Source of the DNA: JAJISG01 sp964347325
GTDB taxonomy: Archaea > Thermoplasmatota > Thermoplasmata > RBG-16-68-12 > JAJISG01
Assembly: GCA_964347325.1 (NCBI GenBank)
Contig: CAYFYA010000003.1
Location: forward strand, 1 to 64,000
Direction of reading: 5' to 3'
DNA: 64,000 nucleotides
Shown one piece after another: positions 16,632 to 25,718 of the stretch; positions within the stretch are counted from its first letter, which is position 1, and each line of letters starts with the position of its first letter. The position numbers were made by a program, and so were the translations under genes. The notes below the pieces were generated by a model, which was not told where the DNA came from, did not search any database, and was given only the letters and a program-made list of their open reading frames with translations.

Positions 16632-17408
16632 GTGAAGGGCGCCCCCTACTCCGTCTTCCTGGGACTGCTCCTGGCCATTCTCCTGGTGGGGGTCGCAGCG
16701 GGCGAGGAGGTCAGTGATCCGACGAGGACCAACCTCATCCTGGGATCCTTCGAAACCCCCCAGCTCAGCCCGGGAAATGTGGGGAGGTTTAGCTTCAGCC
16801 TAACCAACCCCTACTCGTGGTCGATGAATGGGACCACCTTGTTCGTGGAAGTCTACGAATTCAGCACCTCCTCCCTCACCACTCCCATCGAGGAACTCGA
16901 GAACGCTCCGCTCCTCGTGTTCCCCGAGAGCCCGTTCTCAGTAGGCACGAATGGAACGATTGATTATGGCATGGTGGAAGCCGATGAGTCAGTGGGAATC
17001 GAGTTGGGGGTGAGGACTCAAGCTGATACTCCCCATGGTTCCGTCTTCTCCCAGGGCTCCTACTTCGTGCGCTTCCGCCTCGAGTTCGACTTCCTTCAGG
17101 ACCACGCTGTGATGGTCTCCCCCGGATTCTACTCCCTCGAGGAGTTGGACTACGGCTTGAGGGACCCGACCCCGGAAGAGCGGGAGACCTACCGTTACGT
17201 GGGCAATGCCAACTACACCTTCTTTGGTGAGGTGCTGGGGCTTGAGACCATCGACGGGATGCTCCCGGACGCTACCTTCGGCGTGAAGGAACCCCTGCCG
17301 CAGTGGCCCTTCTACACTATTTTGGGAGGGGCGGTGGCGGCCCTCGTCCTGGCCCTCTTCTACTATCGTCGGGAACGCTCGGACTCCAAAGCTATAAAGC
17401 GTGAGTGA
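16632..17408 (+). CDS. Secreted, membrane-anchored protein of unknown function
   Basis: 258 residues. A signal peptide (VFLGLLLAILLVGVAAGE) is followed by an extracellular beta-rich domain with several N-glycosylation-type sites, then a single C-terminal helix (~228-248) and a basic tail (YYRRERSDSKAIKRE). No family is recognised. The GTG start is fixed by the shared TATA element 25 bases upstream. The next gene overlaps its stop by 8 bases, so the two are translated together. Confidence 0.75.
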   Translation: MKGAPYSVFLGLLLAILLVGVAAGEEVSDPTRTNLILGSFETPQLSPGNVGRFSFSLTNPYSWSMNGTTLFVEVYEFSTSSLTTPIEELENAPLLVFPESPFSVGTNGTIDYGMVEADESVGIELGVRTQADTPHGSVFSQGSYFVRFRLEFDFLQDHAVMVSPGFYSLEELDYGLRDPTPEERETYRYVGNANYTFFGEVLGLETIDGMLPDATFGVKEPLPQWPFYTILGGAVAALVLALFYYRRERSDSKAIKRE

Positions 17409-17625
17409 AGATAGCAGCGACGTGGCCCGACTCCCCTCTGGCAGGACGATCGTCTTCTACGCCTACGCCGTACTCCTCTCCGTGGGGATAGCCCTCTACC
17501 TCATCTGGGGGATCGCCTTCGGCTCCTGGAACATACTGGCCGTGGAGAACATCGGGATCTATGCCCTGGTAATCATCATGGTCGTCTTCGGCGCTACGGG
17601 GATGCTGCTCTACTCGAGGGCCTAG
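17401..17625 (+). CDS. Small two-helix membrane protein
   Basis: 74 residues with a GTG start that overlaps the end of the preceding secreted protein. A polar N terminus of ~14 residues precedes two membrane helices (~17-38 and ~46-70). It is not recognised. Coupling with the anchored protein upstream suggests the two form a small membrane complex (inference). Its last 4 bases overlap the convergent proS stop. Confidence 0.65.
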   Translation: MSEDSSDVARLPSGRTIVFYAYAVLLSVGIALYLIWGIAFGSWNILAVENIGIYALVIIMVVFGATGMLLYSRA

Positions 17626-19025
17626 AAGGCGCGGGCGGCGTGGACCACGTCAGTCGCCGCTTCACCGCAATTCAGGCACGTACCCTCGAACTCCTCTTCT
17701 GGGTACGGGGTCCCCAGGATGCTGCGGTCCAGTCTCTCCTCCATCTTCAGGCCGCACTCCTCCTTTCCGCACCACCCCGCCCTCACGACCCCCTTGGCGG
17801 GGGCCTCCTCGTAGGAAGCAACCGTGTGGATACTCTCCTCCACTTCCGCCTTGGCCCCTTCGAAGAGGTCTCGCTGGATCGCCCTCAAGGCTGCTGCAAC
17901 TGCCTCTGCGGCCTTCTCCCGCTTCGCCTTTCTGCGACGCCCCGAGTCCCTTCTGACGAGGGTGATGTACCCTCCCTCCGCCTCCTCCACGCCGATCTCG
18001 ACCCTCAAAGGAACCCCTCTTCGCTCCCACTCGTAGAACTTCGCCCCGGGCCTCAGGTTCCTCAGATCCAGCTCGACGCGAACGGCCTTCTCCAGAGCCT
18101 TGTGGAGGGCCTTCGCCTCCCTCGTCACCCCCGCCTTCTGTCCCTTGGCGAGGATGGGGACGATGACGACCTGAATGGGAGCCAGCTCGGGCGGCAGGAC
18201 AATCCCCTTGTCGTCTCCGTGGATGGCCACGATGGCGCCCAGGATCCTCTCGCTCATGCCGTAGGTGGTCTGGTGCACGTAGCGACGGTTCCCTTCAGCG
18301 TCCTCGAAGTCGATGCCGTAGACCGTGGAGAAGTTGTCCTGGTAGTGGTGCATGCTCGCCACCTGGAGGGCGCGTCCAGCGGCCGCCACGTAGGCGTCCG
18401 GCACGACGGTATAGTGGGCTCCCGGGAACTTGTCCCAGTCGGGACGCTTGCTTATGAGCGTCGGAAGGGCGTACTTGAGAGAGAGACGCCCCCATATCTC
18501 CAGGTCCTCGTGGATCTGGCGCTCGGCATCCCCATAATCTTCGTGGCAGGTGTGGGACTCGAAGAAGAAGGAGAGCTCCCTCACCCTCAGGAAGGTCCTC
18601 GTCTGCCTCGTCTCGTAGCGGAAGGTTGGGACTATCTGGTAGACCTTCAGGGGAAGGTCCGTGTGGGAACGGATCCAGAGTGAGAAGAGGTCGTACATCG
18701 CGGTCTCGCTGGTGGGGCGCAGGAGCAGACGGACGTCCAGGGGGTTCAGGCCGCCGTGGGTGACCCAGTATACGTTCTCCTCAAACCCCTTGATGTGGTC
18801 CGCCTCCTTGAGGAACTGATCTTCGGGGACAAGCACGGGGAACTGGACCTCATCGTGGCCCGTCCGGGCCATCTCGTCGTGCATGAAACCGTTCATCAGC
18901 CTCATGACCCGCAGGCCATAGGGGGTCCAGACGTTCATTCCCTTGATAGGGTACCTCTTGTCCACTATGCCGGCATCGTCGATGACCTGGAGGTACCACT
19001 CGGGAAAGTCCTTCTCCTTCTCCAT
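17622..19025 (-). CDS. proS: Prolyl-tRNA synthetase, archaeal/eukaryotic type
   Basis: 467 residues from ATG 19025. Class II synthetase charging tRNA-Pro. Motif 2 is PTFRYETRQTRTFLRVREL; motif 3 includes GMSERILGAIVAIHGDD. The C-terminal domain has a zinc site with CGKEEC and CLNC and ends VVHAARAF, close to the aromatic C terminus typical of this type. The insertion domain of bacterial ProRS is absent. A reading frame extending ~130 codons upstream runs antisense through ftcD and lacks synthetase character. A TATA-like CTATTAGG at ~19050 indicates a leaderless ATG at 19025. Confidence 0.97.
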   Translation of the reverse strand: MEKEKDFPEWYLQVIDDAGIVDKRYPIKGMNVWTPYGLRVMRLMNGFMHDEMARTGHDEVQFPVLVPEDQFLKEADHIKGFEENVYWVTHGGLNPLDVRLLLRPTSETAMYDLFSLWIRSHTDLPLKVYQIVPTFRYETRQTRTFLRVRELSFFFESHTCHEDYGDAERQIHEDLEIWGRLSLKYALPTLISKRPDWDKFPGAHYTVVPDAYVAAAGRALQVASMHHYQDNFSTVYGIDFEDAEGNRRYVHQTTYGMSERILGAIVAIHGDDKGIVLPPELAPIQVVIVPILAKGQKAGVTREAKALHKALEKAVRVELDLRNLRPGAKFYEWERRGVPLRVEIGVEEAEGGYITLVRRDSGRRRKAKREKAAEAVAAALRAIQRDLFEGAKAEVEESIHTVASYEEAPAKGVVRAGWCGKEECGLKMEERLDRSILGTPYPEEEFEGTCLNCGEAATDVVHAARAF

Positions 19026-19113
19026 CGGATTTGAGATGATAATCCAGGCTCCTAATAGAGGTTTGCCGGCCCCTGACTGACATCTTAAGTAGCTCCCTCC
19101 CCTGAGGCAGTTC

Positions 19114-20013
19114 ATGGCCCGGATCGTAGAGTGTGTTCCCAACTTCAGCGAGGGTCGGCGGAAGGATGTCGTCAATGCCGTCGCTGACGCCGCCAGGGAA
19201 GTCCAGGGCGTCCGCATTCTCGACGTCGAGATGGACGCCAGCCACAACCGAGCAGTCCTTACCTTCGTCGGTGAGCCGGAACCCGTCCAGGAGGCAGCCT
19301 TCAGGGTCGTGGCGAAGGCTGTGGAGCTGATAGACCTCAACGTCCACGAGGGAGAGCATCCCCGCATCGGTGCTGCCGACGTCGTCCCCTTCATACCTAT
19401 CTCCGAAGTCACTCTGGAGGAGTGCGTGAAGCTTGCTCACGACCTCGGAAGGAGGATCAATGAGGAACTCGGGGTGCCGATCTACTTCTACGCCGAGGCG
19501 GCAATGAAGGAGGAGAGGCGCCTACTACCCAAGATCCGTAAGGGGCAGTTTGAGGCCTTGAAGGAGGAGATGGGCGTCAAGGCCGAAAGGGACCCGGACG
19601 TGGGCGAGGCCAAAATCCACCCGACGGCAGGGGCCACGGTGGTCGGCGCGCGCGGCCCCCTCATAGCCTACAATGTGGACCTCTGCACGGACGACCTGGA
19701 CCTGGCCAAGTCCATCGCCAAGAGGATTCGGACGAGTAGCGGAGGCTTCCCTGCCGTCCAGGCCGCTGGCTTCAATCTGGAGGAGAGAGGGATGGTCCAG
19801 GTATCCATGAACCTCCTGAACTTCCGCGAGACCCCCATCCCCAGGGTGTTCGAGGCTATTCGCGAGGAGGCTAAGGCAGCGGGTGTGCCTATCGAGCGGT
19901 CGGAGGTGGTGGGCCTCATCCCTCTAGATGCCCTCCTCGACAGTGCGGAGTTCTACCTACAGCTCCACGGATTCGATCGAAACCAGATTCTGGAGAGGAG
20001 GCTGTGGGAGTAG
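19114..20013 (+). CDS. ftcD: Glutamate formimidoyltransferase
   Basis: 299 residues. The family opening ECVPNFSEGRR is complete, with DASHNRAVLTFVG and HPRIGAADVVPFIP following, and the C-terminal substrate domain is present. It moves the formimino group of N-formimino-L-glutamate, the product of histidine degradation, to tetrahydrofolate. The animal enzyme fuses this to the cyclodeaminase; here they are separate but overlapping genes (10 bases), so coupled. A CTTAAGTA box at 19084-19091 precedes the ATG at about 25 bases. Confidence 0.96.
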   Translation: MARIVECVPNFSEGRRKDVVNAVADAAREVQGVRILDVEMDASHNRAVLTFVGEPEPVQEAAFRVVAKAVELIDLNVHEGEHPRIGAADVVPFIPISEVTLEECVKLAHDLGRRINEELGVPIYFYAEAAMKEERRLLPKIRKGQFEALKEEMGVKAERDPDVGEAKIHPTAGATVVGARGPLIAYNVDLCTDDLDLAKSIAKRIRTSSGGFPAVQAAGFNLEERGMVQVSMNLLNFRETPIPRVFEAIREEAKAAGVPIERSEVVGLIPLDALLDSAEFYLQLHGFDRNQILERRLWE

Positions 20014-20639
20014 ATCTCGAATCCCCTCTGAGCGCATTCCTCGACGAGGTCGCGTCCAAGCAGCCTACGCCCGGCGGGGGTAGCGTCGCAGCCCTGGCGG
20101 GAGCCCTGGCCGCCGGGCTAGCGAGCATGGTCTGCCGCCTCACCATGGGAAAGAAGGGCTACGAGGACGTCCAGGACGAGATGGAGCGGCTGTTGGGGGA
20201 GTCGGAAGCGCTGCGGGAGAGGATGCAAGAACTCATAGGCGAGGACGCGGCGGCCTATGACGACGTGGTGAGGGCCTTCAGGATGGACAAGTCCACCTCA
20301 GAGGCGAAGGTAGCGAGGTCCGCTGCGATCCAGGACGCCATGAAGGGAGCTGCCCATGTGCCCATGGAAACGGGAGAGAGGTGCCGCGACCTCCTGGAGG
20401 TAATCGAGCAGGTGGCGGAAGGAGGGAACGTGAACGCCCTCTCCGACGCTGGGGTGGCCTCGCATCTTGCCCTGGCTGGCTTCCACGGAGCGCGCCTCAA
20501 CGTGGAGATCAACCTACCCTCCATCAAGGACGAGGACTTTGTAGGACAGCTGAATGAAAGGCTGGAGAAGGTGGAGTGGGAGGCCATGCAGGCCCATTCC
20601 GACGTCCTCCTCGCTATAGAGAGAAGGGTCCGCCGCTGA
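20004..20639 (+). CDS. fchA: Formimidoyltetrahydrofolate cyclodeaminase
   Basis: 211 residues, GTG start overlapping the end of ftcD. The family hallmark PTPGGGSVAALAGALAAGL is at residues ~21-39; the helical body NVNALSDAGVASHLA and the C-terminal helices are present. It releases ammonia from 5-formimino-THF to give methenyl-THF, completing entry of the histidine-derived one-carbon unit into the folate pool. It acts with FtcD just upstream and with urocanase just downstream. Confidence 0.95.
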   Translation: MGVDLESPLSAFLDEVASKQPTPGGGSVAALAGALAAGLASMVCRLTMGKKGYEDVQDEMERLLGESEALRERMQELIGEDAAAYDDVVRAFRMDKSTSEAKVARSAAIQDAMKGAAHVPMETGERCRDLLEVIEQVAEGGNVNALSDAGVASHLALAGFHGARLNVEINLPSIKDEDFVGQLNERLEKVEWEAMQAHSDVLLAIERRVRR

Positions 20640-20685
20640 GCAAATCCCTTTATCGCCGACCGCGGTATCCAGCCAGGCTGATTCC

Positions 20686-22335
20686 ATGCCAGAGGTGAAG
20701 GCTGCCAGGGGCCCCAAGCTCCGCTGCAAGGGGTGGCGGCAGGAGGCCCTGCTGAGGATGATGGAGAACAACCTGGAGAACGCCGAGAGGCCGGACGACC
20801 TCATCATCTATGGCGGCACGGGCAAGGTCGCCCGTAGCTGGGAGGCCCTCCAGCGGATCGCGGCCGCAATGGAGAGTTTGGAGGAGGACGAGACCCTCCT
20901 GATCCAGTCGGGCAAGCCCGTGGGCGCCTTCACCACCCACGACCGGGCGCCAAGGGTCCTCATCGCCAACGCCAACCTGGTCCCACGCTGGGCAAACTGG
21001 GAGGACTTCTGGCGCCTGGAAGAGAAGGGGCTCACCATGTTCGGACAGATGACCGCGGGCTCCTGGGCCTACATAGGCACCCAGGGCATCATCCAGGGCA
21101 CCTACGAGACCTTCGCCGCCTGCGCCCGTCAACATTTCGGTGGCTCTCTGAAGGGGAGGGTTGTCCTCACGGGCGGCCTTGGAGGCATGGGTGGGGCGCA
21201 GCCCCTGGCTGTGACCATGAACGAGGGGGTCTGCCTCGATGTTGAGGTCGACGAGGCGAGAATCCGCCGACGCTTACAGGCCGGCTACTGCCGAGAGACG
21301 ACGGATGACCTCGATGAAGCCCTGGAGATTGCAGAGATCGCGGCCAAGGAGGGCGAGCCTCAGTCCGTGGCACTGTTGGGTAACTGCGCCGAGGTCCATC
21401 CAGAGCTCGTGAGGCGCGGCTTTAGGCCCGATGTCGTAACGGACCAGACGTCGGCCCACGACCCCCTGGAGGGGTACATACCATCGGGCCTCACCCTCCG
21501 AGAGGCCGACGAACTCAGGGCCTCCGATCCGGAGAAGTACCTAAGACGCTCCAAGACTTCGATAGTGGAGCACGTAAAGGCCATGTTAGCCTTCCAGCGG
21601 GCAGGTGCGGTCGTCTTCGAGTACGGCAATAACATCCGGGGTCAGGCGAGAGATGCGGGGCTTGAGGAGGCCTTCGACTTCGAGGGGTTCGTGAAGCTCT
21701 ACATCCGACCCATGTTCTGTGAGGGTCGTGGACCCTTCCGTTGGGTCGCCGTGTCCGGCAATCCAGACGACATCCTGGCCACGGACAAGGAGGTCCTCAA
21801 GCTGTTCCCGGAGAACGAGCAGCTCACCCGTTGGATCACGCTGGCGGAGAAGCATCTGCCCTGGGAGGGGCTTCCTGCCCGCGTGTGCTGGCTGGGCTAC
21901 GGCGAGAGAGACCGATTCGCAAGGAGGATCAACGGGTTGGTGGCCGAGGGCCGGGTCGACGGTCCCATCGTCATTACCAGGGACCACCTGGACAGCGGCT
22001 CCGTGGCCTCGCCAACGAGGGAGACCGAGGGCATGAGGGATGGCTCGGATGCCGTGGCCGACTGGCCCCTTCTCAACGCCCTGCTTAACACGGCCTCTGG
22101 CGCGGACCTGGTGGCCATACACAGCGGGGGCGGCGTGGGCATCGGCTACTCAATCCACGCCGGGGTGACGGTGGTGGCCGACGGCACAGAAGATGCGGAG
22201 TGGCGGATTCAGCGAGTCTTCACCTCGGACCCTGGCATCGGGGTCCTTCGGCACGCGGACGCTGGGTACGAAGAGGCATTGAAGTTTGCCGCGTCGAGAG
22301 GTCTGCGGGTCCCGATGAGGCCCGGTGGAGATTGA
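20686..22335 (+). CDS. hutU: Urocanate hydratase (urocanase)
   Basis: 549 residues, full length for the family. NAD+-binding loop GGLGGMGGAQPLA; FEYGNNIRGQA; the conserved Cys in YIRPMFCEGRGPFRW; C-terminal HSGGGVGIGYS. It hydrates urocanate to imidazolonepropionate in histidine breakdown. It follows fchA by 46 bases, with a possible promoter of its own (CCCTTTATC at ~20646-20654). HutH and HutI are not in the window, so the pathway must be completed elsewhere. Confidence 0.96.
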   Translation: MPEVKAARGPKLRCKGWRQEALLRMMENNLENAERPDDLIIYGGTGKVARSWEALQRIAAAMESLEEDETLLIQSGKPVGAFTTHDRAPRVLIANANLVPRWANWEDFWRLEEKGLTMFGQMTAGSWAYIGTQGIIQGTYETFAACARQHFGGSLKGRVVLTGGLGGMGGAQPLAVTMNEGVCLDVEVDEARIRRRLQAGYCRETTDDLDEALEIAEIAAKEGEPQSVALLGNCAEVHPELVRRGFRPDVVTDQTSAHDPLEGYIPSGLTLREADELRASDPEKYLRRSKTSIVEHVKAMLAFQRAGAVVFEYGNNIRGQARDAGLEEAFDFEGFVKLYIRPMFCEGRGPFRWVAVSGNPDDILATDKEVLKLFPENEQLTRWITLAEKHLPWEGLPARVCWLGYGERDRFARRINGLVAEGRVDGPIVITRDHLDSGSVASPTRETEGMRDGSDAVADWPLLNALLNTASGADLVAIHSGGGVGIGYSIHAGVTVVADGTEDAEWRIQRVFTSDPGIGVLRHADAGYEEALKFAASRGLRVPMRPGGD

Positions 22336-22339
22336 CCCG

Positions 22340-23665
22340 CTACATCGCCGATCGCGTAATCCCGATGTCCCGAGCCAGGGCGTAGGGCGCGTGGACGGGT
22401 TCGGGAATCTCGTACCACCACTGAACCTGCTCAGTCTCCTTCCCCAAGGTCTCCACGTTCCCCCAGAGATGGAGAAGGTTGTCGGTGAGGCGCACGTCCT
22501 TCCACGCCTCCGCCACCTCACCGTCCTTGATGTGGAAGATGCCATCCCTCGGGATGGTGCTGAAGTCCCCCGTAACATAGGACTGATAGCGGGTGTACCA
22601 CGTGTTCGTCAGCCACAGTCCGTCCTTGACATCCTCAAAGAGCTCCTCACGAGTTCGGTCCCCAGGCTGGATGAAGATGGCATGGGGGAGGGGCTGAACG
22701 AGCCCAGCATTGGCCGTGCTCTTGGCTTCGAAGAGCTTCGCGGTCGAGGTGTTATGGAGGTACGTCTTCAGGACACCCTGGTCGACGAGGACGTTGCGCT
22801 GGGTGGGCACCCCCTCGTCGTCGAACCGTCGTCGGTTGATAGAGTCCGCACTCCCGTCGTCGATGACGGTGACGGCCTCGGATCCGACCTTCTGACCGAT
22901 CTTGTCCTTGAATGGCGACAGGCCCGCAAGGACAGCGAAGGCGGAGGATCGTACCCCAACCTCGTAGGCGAGGACCCCAAGGATCAGGGGGTCGAAGACT
23001 ATGTCGTACTGCCCAGGCTCTCCCCTCCGGGGATTCTTTGCCAGGGCTGCGATCTCTCCCGCCTTTCTTCCTGCAGCTTCCGGAGAGAAGTCGCTCAGAC
23101 GAGTGGCACACGACACCGCATGGCCGCTGGACTCAGGAGCCGCGAGAGCCCTGAGGGAGATGTAGACGCTAGCCCTCCTATCGTGTCCCACCGCGTCGTT
23201 GGATGTGTGGAGGTAGCTCTCGTGATCGTGCTTCCAGAAGCTGCCTGCGGTCTCCACAGCGCCCTCCGCCAGGGCGCCGTTGACTGCAGCGTCGACGTAG
23301 TCCCCACCCTCCTCTAGATCGAGGATGGTCTTGTCGGGAGAGAAGTCCCGGTATTCGAAGGGTCCCTCGGCGAGGCCTCCGTACAGAGGGTTCTCCTGGG
23401 ACTTCCTCGCCATGGCCACGAGGTCGTCCACGGCCCGATCCACTTTCGTCAGGTCCTGGATCTCCGTGGCGACAACCCTCTTGTCCACCACCAAGCCCAC
23501 AGTCGCAGACCGCTCCCGCCATCGGTTGCTTATCACGGGCTGGTTCTGGGCGAAGCGAATCTGGTAGGACCTATCGCTGTCCACGCTTGCGACGACGTCC
23601 TGGGCGCCGGCCTTCAGTCCCCTCTTCACGATTCTCTCGGCGATCTCCGCGTAGTCCTCCATCAT
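22340..23665 (-). CDS. tldE: TldE/PmbA-family protein
   Basis: 441 residues. It resembles the PmbA/TldE partner of the TldD/TldE protease: N-terminal amphipathic segment VASVDSDRSYQIRFAQNQ, the middle barrel, and C-terminal GNVETLG. It lacks the HExxxH zinc motif, as TldE does; the metal centre lies in TldD. The heterodimer cleaves unfolded peptides and, in bacteria, processes microcin or CcdA-type substrates. It starts 1 base after the tldD stop and is thus coupled. It converges on hutU with a 4-base gap. Confidence 0.93.
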   Translation of the reverse strand: MMEDYAEIAERIVKRGLKAGAQDVVASVDSDRSYQIRFAQNQPVISNRWRERSATVGLVVDKRVVATEIQDLTKVDRAVDDLVAMARKSQENPLYGGLAEGPFEYRDFSPDKTILDLEEGGDYVDAAVNGALAEGAVETAGSFWKHDHESYLHTSNDAVGHDRRASVYISLRALAAPESSGHAVSCATRLSDFSPEAAGRKAGEIAALAKNPRRGEPGQYDIVFDPLILGVLAYEVGVRSSAFAVLAGLSPFKDKIGQKVGSEAVTVIDDGSADSINRRRFDDEGVPTQRNVLVDQGVLKTYLHNTSTAKLFEAKSTANAGLVQPLPHAIFIQPGDRTREELFEDVKDGLWLTNTWYTRYQSYVTGDFSTIPRDGIFHIKDGEVAEAWKDVRLTDNLLHLWGNVETLGKETEQVQWWYEIPEPVHAPYALARDIGITRSAM

Positions 23666-23666
23666 A

Positions 23667-25076
23667 TCACCTCAGTTGCATGTCCCTCAGACGGATGGTC
23701 GGCCCCCCCATCATGGCGTCGAGGCTCTGGGTCGGATCGGACTTCCCGCAGAAGCCGCCCTCGAACTCGAGCTCCCTACCGACGGCGTCGACGGCGGACC
23801 AGAAGGCGGGTGTTGTGATCTCGACGACGGTTCCTCTCACCGGGTCTTTGACCTCCCCATTCTCGATGAGGTAGGCCTCCCCGCCGGCGTACTTAGCGTT
23901 GTATCGGCGATCGTCGATGTTCCACTCCGTGAAGGACTTCATGTAGACGCCCCGCTTGACGCCCTCGACCATCTCCTCCACCGACCAATCCTGAGGCTCG
24001 ACAAAGGTGTTCGCCATCCTCACGATGGCTTCCACGTTGTAGTTCACCGCCCGGGAGGCCGCGTTGCTTCTCGTCCCCATCACGGCCGCCGTCTCGCGAT
24101 TCTGAAGCAGCTCGTTGATTATGCCGTCCTTGTAGAGGTATCGCCGCCTAGCCTTCACACCCTCGTCATCGTACTCGTAGTAGGCGATAGTGTTCGGCAG
24201 CGTGGGGTCGTCCACGACGTTCACCACCTCGCTACCCACTCGCGTGCCGATGGAGTCTGGGGTGATGAAGGACTTCCCCGCCTGGGAGGCCTCCCTCCCC
24301 AGGACCCTGTCCGCCTCCGAGGGATGGCCACAGGACTCGTGGCTCGCGATCCCCGTCACATGGGGACCCGCCACCAAGTCCATCTTTCCCTCTGGCGACT
24401 TTTTCCCCTTCTCCAGGGCCGCTTGCATGGCCCGGGCCTCCGTCAACACCCTTTCCGCGGTGTTCCAGGCCTCGTGAGCCTCCCACCCCCCGCCGTAGCC
24501 ATACTGCCTGAAGCTCTGCTGCGCCTCGCTGTTGTGGGTCACGGTGAGGATAACGCTCAACCGGGCGCGGGGGGAGTGTGACCGTATCTTCGTCCCCTCG
24601 CTGTTGACGAAGTACTTTTCGATGGTCTTCCCCTCCCACGTGAAGACGCGCGCGGGAATGTCGAACCCGAGGTCCATGAGCTCCCTGTCCACATGAGTGA
24701 GGGTCTCCAACTTCTCCTCCAGAGGGACCTTGAAGATGGGCTTCTTCTCCTTCACCGACCAGGAGGTGTCCACGGCATCCTCCTCGCCGAAGACGATGGG
24801 ATCCTTCCTGGCTCCAGCCCTGGCGACCTTGATGGCCTGGTCGACCACCTCCCGAACGCTCACCGGGGACATGTCGTTGGTCGCCGCGAACCCCAGGGCG
24901 CCCCTGTAGAGGACACGAACACCAACCCCTCGGCTCTCCCCTGAGTATATGGCATCCAGGACGCCGTTCTTGAGGAGCTGCAACTCCTGTCGCTGCTCCT
25001 CGTGCCTAGCCTCTGCGTAGGTCGCACCCGCCTGTAGGGCCAAGTCCACCGCTGAATCGATGAGATCAGTATCCAT
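23667..25076 (-). CDS. tldD: TldD-family metalloprotease
   Basis: 469 residues from ATG 25076. The zinc motif HESCGHPSEADR (HExxxH) is followed by GSEVVNVVDDP and the conserved C-terminal region KSDPTQSLDAMMGGP. It is the active subunit of the TldD/TldE protease. Start evidence: GGGAGGAGA just before the ATG, and a TATA-like GGTTTTAAGAC at ~25120-25130 that would start a message with a ~20-base leader. A longer frame begins inside that promoter and is rejected. A true Shine-Dalgarno leader is unusual among the leaderless genes around it. Confidence 0.95.
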   Translation of the reverse strand: MDTDLIDSAVDLALQAGATYAEARHEEQRQELQLLKNGVLDAIYSGESRGVGVRVLYRGALGFAATNDMSPVSVREVVDQAIKVARAGARKDPIVFGEEDAVDTSWSVKEKKPIFKVPLEEKLETLTHVDRELMDLGFDIPARVFTWEGKTIEKYFVNSEGTKIRSHSPRARLSVILTVTHNSEAQQSFRQYGYGGGWEAHEAWNTAERVLTEARAMQAALEKGKKSPEGKMDLVAGPHVTGIASHESCGHPSEADRVLGREASQAGKSFITPDSIGTRVGSEVVNVVDDPTLPNTIAYYEYDDEGVKARRRYLYKDGIINELLQNRETAAVMGTRSNAASRAVNYNVEAIVRMANTFVEPQDWSVEEMVEGVKRGVYMKSFTEWNIDDRRYNAKYAGGEAYLIENGEVKDPVRGTVVEITTPAFWSAVDAVGRELEFEGGFCGKSDPTQSLDAMMGGPTIRLRDMQLR

Positions 25077-25288
25077 ATCCAGTCTCCTCCCAGCCGTTGG
25101 ACGGGGTACGCGGGACTGTCTTAAAACCTTTCCAAAGCCAGCCGTGGCCAGGATGGCGCGCACGCCGAGGGCTTCGCCTGCGAAATCTATTAGGGGGGGA
25201 TCGGCGTTGGAGTTGTCGGAGGAGTTCCCCCCTCCGTGGATCGGAACCGGGCCGCCCTGGGAGGAGCGCGGCCTCGGGGGGCGAGGTG

Positions 25289-25717
25289 ATGATTCGAGGT
25301 AGGTCGAGAGCCTACGACTACTTCAGGGCCTTTGAGGAGGGGCTTGAGGATGAGGAGGTGGCCGAGAGGCTGAACGTCTCCGTCGAGACCGTCGAGCGCT
25401 ACCGTCATCTGCCGAAATACTTCGACCTGTCCTTCTTGGAGGATTTGACCATGAGGCTCCGCCAAAGGCGCTCCCACCTCTCCACGATCTTCCGGGCTGC
25501 CAGGGGAGATCCCCGCTTCCACCCCTTCGACAGCATGTTTCTGATGGCCGCCATCTGCCGCCGTATCCGCCAGGCCGGCAGGGTGCTGTCGAGGCGCGAG
25601 GTCAACGCTGCGCTCAGACGGGCCTACAACCCGGACGTCCACGGCGACGCGTACAGGTTGGTCTTCTCAGAGGCGGACCTCGCAACCCCTCGGAAGCGCC
25701 CCTTCGCGGCTCCGTAG
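25289..25717 (+). CDS. Helix-turn-helix protein, uncharacterised
   Basis: 142 residues from ATG 25289 (an adjacent in-frame GTG at 25286 is equally possible). N terminus: a helix-turn-helix with DEEVAERLNVSVETVERYR (~20-40), of the kind that reads DNA repeats or RNA polymerase sites. The remainder is helical and Arg-rich with no family match. A TATA-like AAATCTATTA at 25183-25192 would leave a leader of ~75 bases, which is long for this genome. It lies 1 base upstream of the Nudix gene and is certainly co-transcribed with it. Confidence 0.7.
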   Translation: MIRGRSRAYDYFRAFEEGLEDEEVAERLNVSVETVERYRHLPKYFDLSFLEDLTMRLRQRRSHLSTIFRAARGDPRFHPFDSMFLMAAICRRIRQAGRVLSRREVNAALRRAYNPDVHGDAYRLVFSEADLATPRKRPFAAP

Positions 25718-25718
25718 C

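Noticed and set aside
17622..19412. Long ProRS reading frame extended to 19412
   Set aside because: The extra ~130 codons run antisense to ftcD, lack synthetase character and lie upstream of the TATA box at ~19050. Start 19025 is used.
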